In this document: positions 55,543 to 64,000 of the stretch, one piece after another | Layout of the letters: every line of letters starts with the position of its first letter | Numbering within the stretch: the first letter of the stretch is position 1 | From: Piezodorus guildinii | Lineage: Eukaryota; Arthropoda; Insecta; Hemiptera; Pentatomidae | Direction of reading: 5' to 3' | Length of the DNA: 64,000 bases | Assembly: GCA_023052935.1 (NCBI GenBank) | Contig: CM041292.1 | Location: 203,383,799-203,447,798 of the forward strand | Notes under the pieces: generated by a model | What the model was told of the DNA's origin: nothing | Database searches by the model: none | The model's input: only the letters and a program-made list of their open reading frames with translations | Position numbers and translations under genes: made by a program

Positions 55543-56064
55543 ATAATAATAATAAAAGGCTTACCGAACTCGAAGGTTCGTTGCCGATACCACCAAACTT
55601 CGCCTGCACAGACTCGTCCATTGTTCGCCGGTCAAGCCCAAGCCCCCGAGATCAGCTTTAATGCAATCCTCCCATCGACGCTTCGGCCTACCTTCGGATA
55701 CCAGCTTTCTCGGAATCTGTTTCTCACCGAGCCCAACAACTTTACGCGCCCGTTTGAGTCTCCGCGATGGTATCAACTCAATTATATTCACAGGGTACAA
55801 ACTCCGCAATTCCGCGTTGTGCAACCTTCCAAACTCCCCAGTGGCCTCATCTCTCTTCGGACCAAAGATTTTACGAAGTACCTTATTTTCGAAAACCTTT
55901 AGCCGTTGTTCATCCTTCAAAGTAAGCGGCCACGTTTCACAACCGTAAAGAACCGTCGGAAGAATAATAGTTTTATAAATTCTAACCTTTAAGTTTTTAT
56001 GAAGAAGCCGCGAGCTAAGTAATTTACCAACTGAATAATAACACGCATTTCCCGCCTTTAACCG
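55543..56064 (-). mobile_element. RTE-like LINE 3' end with 13-bp target duplication
   Basis: AATAAGACTTTTA at 55530-55542 and 56065-56077. (TTA)n tail on minus at the left end. The 5' end lies right, starting LKAGNACYYSVGKLL-like sequence. Confidence 0.88.
55561..55920 (-). pseudogene. RTE-like RT C-terminal fragment
   Basis: 119 codons with RLKVFENKVLRKIFGPKRD, EFGRLHNAELRSLY and GRPKRRWEDCIKADLGGLGL, the standard C-terminal end of this arthropod retrotransposon family. Codons upstream to 56064 continue the same homology (VRIYKTIILPTVLYGCETW). Confidence 0.85.
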
Positions 56065-56153
56065 AATAAGACTTTTAGTAAGTTAAAAATCTATAAAGTG
56101 AAAGAGAGTACATTTATTAAAAACTGAAATAAAACCTTTTACAAGCAAACCTT

Positions 56154-56765
56154 TTGGGTTGCGTCACATGAAATGTCCGTTTTCAAGGTAAAGGATTTTT
56201 ATTAAAAATACGATATGAAAACTAGATAATTTTATTCCAAGTATTTACCTTCTTTTTGTACACATTTTTCCCAACGTGACACCAACTTTTTTATCCCCGA
56301 ACTGAAAAACTCTGAGCTTTGAAGTGAAACAAAATCTGAAAACGCATTTATCACTTTTCAAAAAGTTTTCCTTTGACGAAGTTGTCTAAATTCCTGAAGA
56401 GGTGGTAATCTTTTGGAGACAAGTCGAGAGAATATGGTAACTATAAATGTCTGGAAACGGTAGATGCACTTGCATTTAGTTGTGCTGAGAGTCCTTTAAC
56501 TGTTTGGTAGGGGTTTCCTTCTACTGTATGTTTGAGGACATCGTTGTCTATTACGGACGGAGATCTTCCTCGGGGCAAGTTTTCCAAGTCGGTATCCTAA
56601 GCTGAAAACTTAGCAAACGGCGAATGGTCCGTTCATTAACACTCCCTTCCCCGAACGCCTTGCAAATATTTCTAGCGGCCTAAGCTGCTGAATGGCCGAG
56701 TTTAAACTCGTACATAAATATTACTTGAAAATCCCGTGTTTCCATGTTCATATTTGGAGGTACAC
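56154..56765 (-). pseudogene. Decayed mariner, relative of 50594-51340
   Basis: TTGGGTTGCGTCACATGAAA at the left. The minus start at about 56750 reads METRDFQVIFMYEFKLGHSA, then stops. Interior blocks match 50594-51340 (GTTTGAGGACATCGTTGTCT). The flank at 56110-56150 also resembles 50460-50500, so the two may share an older duplicated context. Confidence 0.75.
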
Positions 56766-57289
56766 TAAAAAGTGGATAATTGATTGGGAAGCTAATGTTT
56801 ATAATACAAAGGTAGAGGATTAGTAAGTGATTTTTCCTCGCGCAACGCTTGTTATATCCACCGTAGACTTTAAATTAGTCAAATTAAATATACAGATTTG
56901 CGAAATACAGTTATTGACGAATACAATGGCTTTGATGTACAATTGGTTATCTAAAACTCATTGATACAATTATTAGTAATATTATTGGTATAATTGTAAA
57001 TATTACATCCCATTCATCACTACAATATACACAATAAGATGGTTTATCAGTTACGTGAAATGAATTATGAAGATAATATAACTGTTATCAATGATATGAA
57101 CTGTCATTTTGAAGCTATCTTGTCAAATGTTACAGCATAGTGTAAGCCGGTTTTACTGTTTCTGGTTACTGAGGATTAATTTTTCCCGAAACTGTTTGAA
57201 TCTTTTTTATATTTACCCACATCGCTCCATTTTTTGGACTTTTGAATTTTCGGTTCGTTGGTTTATGATTTTCAATAATGAACAATAAG
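56766..57289. other. Unassigned AT-rich sequence
   Basis: Nothing supported. Confidence 0.4.
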
Positions 57290-57826
57290 TTAAAAAAATA
57301 AAAAAATGCATAAAAAAAAAATATTTTTTTCAGTTTTCTCCTCTAGTTGTTTTTGAAATTTGCACAAGTTACATATTTAACTGTTATTTATCAATAGTAA
57401 CAAGATATTATGGTTATTTTTATAGAATCTACAAAATTAAAGGTACCTTAAACCTACATGATATTAAAGCCCATTAAATTTTACATCGATATACCGAGTT
57501 TAATCAAAATCATCGGAACCGTTTTCGAGAAAATCAAAAAAAGGTGCAAAATGCGTGGTATAAAGTGGCTCTTCTGGTAAGCTCATTTTGGTGAAAAAGG
57601 GTTTCGTAACGTATCGGGCGTATAGTTGTCTTAAATATGAAATTTCAGTTTCATAGAACTTACCGTTTCCGCCCGGGAGTTACCACACCCACACACAGAC
57701 CTTTTTGCGGGACTTAGTTATTGGACTCAGGGACCCTAAAACTGTATTTCCGTTGAAAACTGGAATTCGAAAATTTTCACGATCGAAATACTGTCCCTTA
57801 CTATATATAGTAAGTGAAAGTAAAAA
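57290..57826 (+). repeat. GTAAGTGAAAGT-family repeat, copy H
   Basis: Interior blocks in the plus orientation of copy I, ending CCTTACTATATATAGTAAGT GAAAGT at about 57800-57826. Confidence 0.75.
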
Positions 57827-57908
57827 AGAATCATTGAAATTGGTTCAGAACTAGCAGAGATATTGCATTTTGAAATTAATAGTAGTGATATACCATTTTT
57901 CTTTAGAT

Positions 57909-58062
57909 TGTTGAGTGATGAATTATTAATGAATCACTCACATGTTTAAATTACATTTGTTGAAAAGTAACATATTGTTAATGTTACAATAAAAGTTAAT
58001 TGCTTAAAAAAAGCAGCATTTACAAAGTTAATATAATAAATAACTTTGAACTAAAAGTTTCA
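57909..58062 (+). mobile_element. Copia-type 5' LTR (154 bp)
   Basis: Starts TGTTGAGTGATGAATTATT and ends TTTCA, followed two bases later by the primer-binding site TGGTTATGGGCCCAGC (58065-58080). This is the half-tRNA initiator-Met type known from Drosophila copia. No 3' LTR was found. Confidence 0.7.
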
Positions 58063-58118
58063 TTTGGTTATGGGCCCAGCCCAGATATAAGAATTGTTGT
58101 GAAGAAGATTCTAACAAA

Positions 58119-58712
58119 ATGGAAACAAAAGTTGTTCAAATTGGATGCCTTGAAGGAAAGTCAAATTGGCTAACATGGAGGTACAAGATTTTAATTTGCT
58201 TAAGGTCAATCCCAGGTGGTTTGGATGTAATAGAAGGGAAACTGGTGAAACCTGAGCTAGTTTCTTCATCAGAATCAGCTGAAAAGTTGAAACAGTTCAA
58301 ATATGAATTAGCTGAGTTCAATAAAGCAGACAGTTCTGCGCTTTTAGTTCTCACTAATAATATGTCTGAAGATACTCTAATGAAAGTAATTAGGTTGACG
58401 ACAGGAAGAGAAGTTTGGCTGGAACTCCATAGAATATTTGACTGCTCAACCGAAGACAAGGCATACAACCTTTGCATGGAATTTTTCGAATATAAGAAAT
58501 TACAAAATGATGATATGGCTACCCATATTTGCAAACTTAAAAATTTATGGAAGGAACTAAATCAAGAAATTAAAGATAGGGATCATCCTGATCTAGAACT
58601 TCCTGGAATATTTTTAATTTGCAAAATATTAGGAACTTTACCAGATTCTTTTCTTTCATTTCGCTCAAGCTGGATGCTAATGAGCAAACGTAAAAAAGTA
58701 CATAGTAAGTAA
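58119..58712 (+). CDS. Ty1/copia gag fragment
   Basis: 197 codons starting 54 bp after the LTR primer site. It opens with NWLTWRYKILICLRS, then ADSSALLVLTNNMSEDTLMK, EVWLELHRIFD and a long helical block ending ICKILGTLPDSF, the order of the copia gag (UBN2-like) domain. A zinc knuckle, protease, integrase and RT are absent because the element stops where unrelated repeat sequence starts near 58700. The final codons are read-through. The frame is open over the whole gag domain, so the truncation is not ancient. Confidence 0.85.
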   Translation: METKVVQIGCLEGKSNWLTWRYKILICLRSIPGGLDVIEGKLVKPELVSSSESAEKLKQFKYELAEFNKADSSALLVLTNNMSEDTLMKVIRLTTGREVWLELHRIFDCSTEDKAYNLCMEFFEYKKLQNDDMATHICKLKNLWKELNQEIKDRDHPDLELPGIFLICKILGTLPDSFLSFRSSWMLMSKRKKVHSK

Positions 58713-58719
58713 AAGTAAA

Positions 58720-58870
58720 AAGGAATCATTGAAATTGGTTCAGAACTAGCAGAGATATTGCATTTTGAAATTAATAGTAGTGATATACCATTTTTCTCTA
58801 GATTAATTGTTTAGCTAATTGCCTATAAACAGTTATACCTTAATATGGTTATTTGGGAATAATAAACCAT
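58720..58870 (+). repeat. Repeat block shared with 57828-57908 and 29787
   Basis: ATCATTGAAATTGGTTCAGA and ATTAATAGTAGTGATATACC recur on both sides of the copia fragment. Confidence 0.7.
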
Positions 58871-59229
58871 GGGCTTGTATGTGGGTAATTTTTTTTTCTT
58901 TCCTTTATTAATCGCGGTATTCTGATTAGGAAACTCTTTATAGTGTAAAAAAAAAAATAACTGAAATACGGATAAGCCCATGGACTCCCCATAACTATAT
59001 TTTGGCTAGATTTCGATTTTGATTTTTTCTTCTTGTCTTTGTTCGTCGAGATTTCCTGATACTAAAACTCTTTACATATTTGTCTTCATTTTCAAAAATA
59101 ACTAAGTCATTGAATAGAAACATTTTTAAACGGCCGCCATACTAAAATTAATCCCCTGATATAAACGTCGAGTTGTACAGATCTCCGCCGGATGCCCTGG
59201 TATTTTTGTGGCAATTTCTAAAAAATCGG

Positions 59230-60600
59230 TCTATTAGTTTTGGAGATCCTGCCCCCCTGTATACTTTAATAACATCACCCTTACTCCTGTGGAGCAAATC
59301 CGATACCTAGGTCTCCATCTTGACAAGCGCCTTACTTGGAACCCTCACACAAGACTGAAACGACAAGAAACAGCTCGAAGATACCTATTACTACAACACT
59401 TACTAGACAAACGTTCAAAACTTCCAGTATATTACAAAAGACTCATTTATTTACATCACTACTAGCTATAATTTGTTACACCTAAATTTAATTGAGTAAT
59501 TTTGGGTGTGCCTACTTCTACTGGATCGCTATTGTATATTTAACAGAATTGAATGGCAACTTATTAGACTAAAGTTAGAATTATGGTTGATGAGGAAAGT
59601 GATTTAAAAACAACTTAACCTATTTCTATAATTAATCTAATACAACTATAAATATCTTTATAAATAGCAATGAACTACTCTTTTTATGATAAATAAAAGA
59701 TTATTATTTCATGTCAGATATCAATTTTATTTACTAAATGTTACAATTACATACCAGTACCATGTAGCCACATCCAAATTATTCAATAACATCGTTTTAT
59801 CTTTTAAACATAACCGTTATATACCATCATTACTCCTTTGCAACTCAAAACTCATAGCAAGTCATTCAAATGAGTACTAATAATTTTTCTGGAAACCTAT
59901 AGTAATATGTATTTTATTATAACTGGAAACTATAACGTAAATGTAAATTTTATAAATAAGAACGCATAGAAACAATCAACACACACTTATATTTGAATTA
60001 ATAATCACACATGTGACGACATGGGAAGGATACTGGGAGGGAACCAATGTTGCCACAGTTAAACAAATTTTGTTTAACGTTTTAGAAAAAAATATTTTCC
60101 AACCATTTAGAATAGTAATAAAAACTGTCCTATCATTTAAGTTGGACCAAATAACAGATACTCACGAAGTTTGATCAAAGTCGGTTCAGTAATTTCAGAG
60201 TTTATCGCGAACAATCATTGTGACACGAGATTTTTATATATATATAGAAGAAGAAGATTAACAGACCTATGTGGACATATGGAATCGAGCTTTGTGGCTC
60301 TACTAAGCCATTTAATTCCTCCCGCATCCAATCCTTACAATCTAAAATCCTGAATGCTCCTTATTTTGTCACAAATCAATTCCTCCATAATGACCCTTAC
60401 ATCCCATTTGTTGCATAGCCCGTGATAGATACTCCTCTTTCCATTCTAAACTCCCTGCCCACAAAAATCCACTCATCCGTAATCTATCTTCCTTAGATAT
60501 TCCTGAACCACCAGCTTTTGAGTACCCACTTTATAAAGGCTTTGTGAGCCACAAGATTATATCCAGACCACAATATTGTCCCACACGGCTGGAATCTACA
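59230..60600 (+). pseudogene. Jockey-type LINE C-terminal fragment split by an insertion
   Basis: EQIRYLGLHLDKRLTWNPH and KLPVYYKRLIYL (to 59460), then about 780 bp of other sequence. It resumes near 60258 with NRPMWTYGIELCGST and SRIQSLQSKILNAPYFVTNQ, ending near 60540. Frame breaks are present. Confidence 0.7.
59462..60255. mobile_element. Probable Helitron-like insertion inside the LINE
   Basis: Contains CTAGCTATAAT at the left edge and TGTGCCTACTTCTACTGGAT, similar to CCACTTCTACTGGTTTGC in the Helitron at 11645. ACGAGATTTTTATATATATA is at the right edge. The reverse orientation (CTAG at left, TATA-start at right) fits a minus-strand copy. Confidence 0.45.
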
Positions 60601-61149
60601 GACAACCCGAAGCGTAGTGCCCAATCAACTAATCTACCTCTCTGTCTTAAATTAATCCAACACCAACATCATATTTTTAGTTTACGCACTGACAGTAAGT
60701 AGTGAAAACGTCGTACAATAGGTATCTCATTCAAGGACAGCGCGTTATCAATGTATTGCGGAATGTTAAACAATCAAAAACTGATAATAACCAATCATAA
60801 ATATTCAACATTTTATATTCCATTAATATCGGACGTTTCTCCCCATTGAATTAATTACTTAAACATTGACCATGTCGATTCTTACATAACTCGGCGTAGG
60901 CTGAAAAGGAGTTGGATGAGGGACCTCCTAGACTAAAAAAATAGTGTTTTTGAATGTGAGGAGGATGCACCACTGGGTGCTGTCTCCCTCATGCCAGCCC
61001 ATGCTATGTTTATCATATATACCTCATTTGCTGATTGTATCTTATACAGGTGCAAATAAAATATTAAGTTAAAAGAAAAAAAAAAAATGTGAAGTGCACA
61101 AATTTAAACATGTGTATCTGAATTTAAAAAAATCTGGTGCGGGCAACAT
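60601..61149. other. Unassigned sequence, ends with family terminus
   Basis: TCTGGTGCGGGCAACATACG at 61133 leads into copy I. Nothing else recognised. Confidence 0.4.
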
Positions 61150-61882
61150 ACGACTTTCACTTACATCAATTTGAAAAATCAATGAAAGAATTTTCAAATA
61201 GAGTTGGAGTTAAAAATACGTGAAACTATTAAAGAATTAAATAAATTTAATTTATATAGAAACATGTGTTAAATTAAAAAATATTTTATTTTATTATCTA
61301 AAATAATCAGTTAGTTTTATCTTCTTCTCATCACTCTCTATTAACTTCTAAAAGCTTGTGTATGAGATGATATTTTTTCTAAAATATTTAGCTTCCCAAC
61401 GGTATATCATACATGTATATTACTGCTCTTATGTCCAAAAACGAAAAATTGCATTAAAAAAATATTTTTTCTGTTTTTCCTCCTTAGTTGGGTATCGAAT
61501 TGATTCAATTTATATATTTACCTGTTTTTCATCAGCGTTAACAAGATAATCTAGTTATTATTATTGGATCTACAAAATTAAAGGTACTTTAGGGGAAGAA
61601 AATTTAAAATATCGGTATTTAAGCCCTGTCAGACCATTTTTATCCAAATAAAACCTACATGATATTAAAGCCCATTAAATTTTACATCGATATAGCGAGT
61701 TTAATCAAAATCGTCAGAACTGTTTTCGAGAAAATCGAAAAAAGGTGCAAAATGCATGGTATAAAGTGCCTCTTCTGGTAAGCTCATTTTGATGAAAAAA
61801 GTTTTGTCACGTCTCGGGCGTATAGTTGTCTTAAATATGAAATTTCAGTTTCATAGGACTTACCGTTTCCGCCTGGGAGTTA

Positions 61883-61917
<35 letters not shown>

Positions 61918-62350
61918 GATCACTTGTAGCTGGGTGGCTAGCGTAACGGCCTCCCATGCTAAAGGTCACGGGTTCAAACCCGCAGGTGGTCCTAGGATTT
62001 TTTAATGGGAGTAAAAAATCCTTAGTTACGCCGTCCTTTGGAGGGGACGTTAAAAGGTGGTCCCGAGCCTGTGCGATGTCAGGTACTCGTTAAAGATCCC
62101 TATCCTAATAAAACCTGGATAGGCAAAATTTAGGACTCCCACTGTAGCATCGTCTGATTAGCCATAGTAGCATAAAGTGACGTTAAATAAATAAACAAAG
62201 TAATAAACACACACACACACACAGACCTTTTTGCGGGACTTGGTTATTTGGACTCAGGGTACCCTAAAACGTGTATTTCCGTTGAAAACTGGAATTAGAA
62301 AATTTTCACGATCGCAATACTTTCCCTTACTATATATAGTAAGTGAAAGT
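61150..62350 (+). repeat. GTAAGTGAAAGT-family repeat, copy I (longest)
   Basis: ACTTTCACTTAC at about 61153 and GTAAGTGAAAGT at 62339-62350 bound it, the latter preceded by the palindrome ACTATATATAGT. The interior shares all blocks of copies A to H. A CA microsatellite and a SINE family 2 copy lie within. No protein-coding region seen. Confidence 0.75.
61916..62198 (+). repeat. SINE family 2, best preserved copy, inserted in a CA microsatellite
   Basis: GGGATCACTTGTAGCTGGGTGGCTAGCG head (A-box area 61926-61943), B box GGGTTCAAACCC (61970-61981), body TTAAAGATCCCTATCCTAAT, end ATAAAGTGACGTTAAATAAA. (AC)n lies on both sides (61883-61914 and 62208-62222), as expected if it landed inside the microsatellite. 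Confidence 0.88.
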
Positions 62351-62426
62351 AAAAAAATCGTTTATTGAACTTTACAACTGTACGTAGTACAATAAGTAAA
62401 CGAGCTATTTACAGAAAATGGCTTAA

Positions 62427-62975
62427 ATGGATGAATGACTTTATTTGCTTTCGGGGTAACCCCCATACAAATAGAGCTGGCTACATAACAAATATATAAT
62501 ACAAAAAAGATTAAACAATTAAATAAAAGAGTTAACAATATAATGCAAAGAAAATATATGAATAATTTAACAGTTTCCAATATAATAAATATATTATTTT
62601 ACATAATACGGCGAAACACGATAAATAATATAGTAAAGTTAACAAAGAAGTTTATTCATTTATTATAAATGATTTAATTTGGCAACATTGCCTGGCATAA
62701 TAATAAATGGTTTTTAATTCATCAATATCATCGGTGGTAAACAGGGCGATGAAATTTGTACTGTTCATATTTAAGGCTCTAGGGATGTAATGGGTTCGGA
62801 ACGGTGCGTATATGGGGCATCGGATGAAAATGTGGAATAAGTCCTCTCTTTTATTGAGGTTACATAGAGTGCAGTTTTCCTTGGGTTTAAAATGGTAGTA
62901 TATATTGTTAAATGTTAATTTGATATTGTAGCTTTCAGAAAGTCTTAATTACGCAAATATTTTTATGACAGGAAA
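62427..62975 (-). mobile_element. Second LINE 3' end nested in the first
   Basis: On minus it encodes ENCTLCNLNKREDLFHIFIR followed by CPIYAPFR, the CCHC-type C-terminal motif of non-LTR ORF2, and IALFTTDDIDELK. It ends GCAAATAAAG plus TCATTCATCC. Same LINE as 36138-36550. Confidence 0.8.
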
Positions 62976-63043
62976 CGGTGCGTTTAGAAAATTGGCTTGA
63001 AAAAGTCTCCAAAAAAATCTACCCAGTGGTAGCACTTCAATGT

Positions 63044-63328
63044 TTATTTGGTCAGCAGGTCTCGAGGCCACAGGATTTTCAGACGCCTCGGAGGATTATC
63101 AGGAATAGATGCCGATGAGAGGATACGGACAAGCGGGTTTGTATGGGTGGGTAATTTGGAATGAAATGAGGTGTATCTTTTTTGGACAATTTCTGCAACT
63201 AGTGGGCTATTCAGATCTCTATGGATCAGTTTGTTGGTAACAAAATACGGAGCGTCTAGGATTTGTCGAAGGATTTTGGATTGCAAGGATTGGATGCGGG
63301 AGCAATTCGATGTTCTAGCGAATCCCAA
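63044..63328 (-). pseudogene. Jockey-type ORF2 C-terminal fragment
   Basis: 94 codons: CSRIQSLQSKILRQILDAPY, FVTNKLIHRDLNSPLVAEIV and HTNPLVRILSS, the usual tail of jockey-clade ORF2. Confidence 0.8.
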
Positions 63329-63489
63329 TAGCCTTCAATATTTATAATCTTAAATGCTACAATTAATTTTTTTTTCGAACGACACTAAAGCTTAATTATT
63401 AGTTTTTCCGGATTCCCTTTAATATTAATTCATGATAATTGTAATACATTGGTACTAGAAAGCTGTCCTTGTTGGTATACAATTGATAA

Positions 63490-63655
63490 CTTTTTTTTTT
63501 AAACATATTTATTGATATTTACAACTGTATTAAATAAAAATACATCTAGTAAATGTGATGGTAATATACAAAACTGTCATGAAAAACATGTAGAGACACT
63601 ACCCAGTGACAGCACTCTAAAAATATTCTAAACTAGAAGGTCCCGAGAAAATTAT
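63490..63655 (-). repeat. LINE 3' tail fragment
   Basis: Poly-T at 63490 then TTATTGATATTTACAACTGT and CTACCCAGTGACAGCACTCT, AGGTCCCGAG, matching the 3' end of the jockey-type LINE at 63020-63060. Confidence 0.6.
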
Positions 63656-64000
63656 AATTATCTTTCAAAATTGAATGAAAAAACAGAAGCTGATTGATAA
63701 ATTAAAAAAAGATATTTTTAATATAAATGCATGTGAGATGACAATAAATAACACGTGCTAGCTTAAGTGTGAACAATCCGATATGGGAGGCGTTGCTCAA
63801 CTATCGATATGACCTCAATAACACCAAAAAAATATCAACCTTAAGCTTACAATTAGTCTACGTAGCACAGTGGAAAATATGACCGATTTAGGTGGACGAA
63901 ATTCTGAAACTTGTCCATTTTTAAACTTCGGAGTCCCAGATTACAGAGAAAAGAAAAACATGAAAAAAATATAAAAAACTAATTTTTTGACACCATCGGC
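63656..64000. other. Right edge, unassigned
   Basis: AT-rich sequence; TAGCACAGTGGAAAATATGA at 63865 looks like a possible transposon start, but no partner end is inside the window. Confidence 0.3.

Larger units (their letters stand above)
62352..63335 (-). mobile_element. Jockey-type LINE 3' end, interrupted by a second LINE
   Basis: The C-terminal ORF2 at 63328-63044 runs to the tail near 62352. The interruption 62427-62975 is flanked by AGAAAATGGCTT (62414) and AGAAAATTGGCTT (62976), a probable target duplication. Confidence 0.78.

Noticed and set aside
58136..58534. 132-codon minus-strand frame
   Set aside because: Antisense of the copia gag frame, which has recognisable domain order and lies just after a primer-binding site.

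Overview
The window is AT-rich animal (insect) genomic DNA, most likely from a hemipteran. The evidence is two spliced conserved genes with long, transposon-filled introns, plus many mariner, RTE-, jockey- and CR1-like elements, tRNA-derived SINEs, a Helitron, piggyBac- and Tigger-type derivatives and Penelope-like fold-back elements. The hemipteran placement is an inference from repeat style, not a demonstrated identification. There is no bacterial-type operon, CRISPR array or intact virus.

Two host genes are arranged head to head. On the minus strand, a CECR2-type bromodomain chromatin-remodelling gene runs from its start codon at 25343 down to a bromodomain exon ending at 2041, and continues past the left edge. 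Eight exons join in consistent phase to give 384 codons. On the plus strand, starting 600 bp away at 25944, a complete nine-exon CNDP2-type cytosolic dipeptidase gene (482 codons) ends at 43347 with a polyadenylation signal near 43595. The 600 bp between the start codons is probably a shared divergent promoter.

Everything else is repeats. From 1 to 9.7 kb (3' flank and introns of CECR2) there is a 47-bp minisatellite, a mariner deletion derivative, a near-perfect 270-bp palindrome with hammerhead-ribozyme-like cores, and a CR1/jockey-like reverse transcriptase fragment. The 13.3-kb CECR2 intron (10552-23878) holds a piggyBac-type MITE, a decayed RTE-like retrotransposon interrupted by a Helitron and a SINE, and then a tandem triplication of a 3186-bp unit (13451-23008). 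The hybrid SINEs at its internal junctions show it arose by unequal recombination between two SINEs. The CNDP2 introns hold a second, almost identical 899-bp mariner deletion derivative, more fold-back elements, several SINEs and dispersed repeats.

From 43.6 kb to the right edge no host gene is recognisable. That part is a nested mosaic of LINE fragments (several with readable target-site duplications), decayed mariners, a Tigger derivative with a CENP-B-like helix-turn-helix remnant, a copia-type 5' LTR plus gag fragment, SINEs, and many copies of an unclassified repeat family marked by GTAAGTGAAAGT ends.

Most interesting items: the SINE-mediated triplication, the hammerhead-like fold-back families, the paired mariner derivatives that keep an in-frame DNA-binding protein, and the GTAAGTGAAAGT repeat family.
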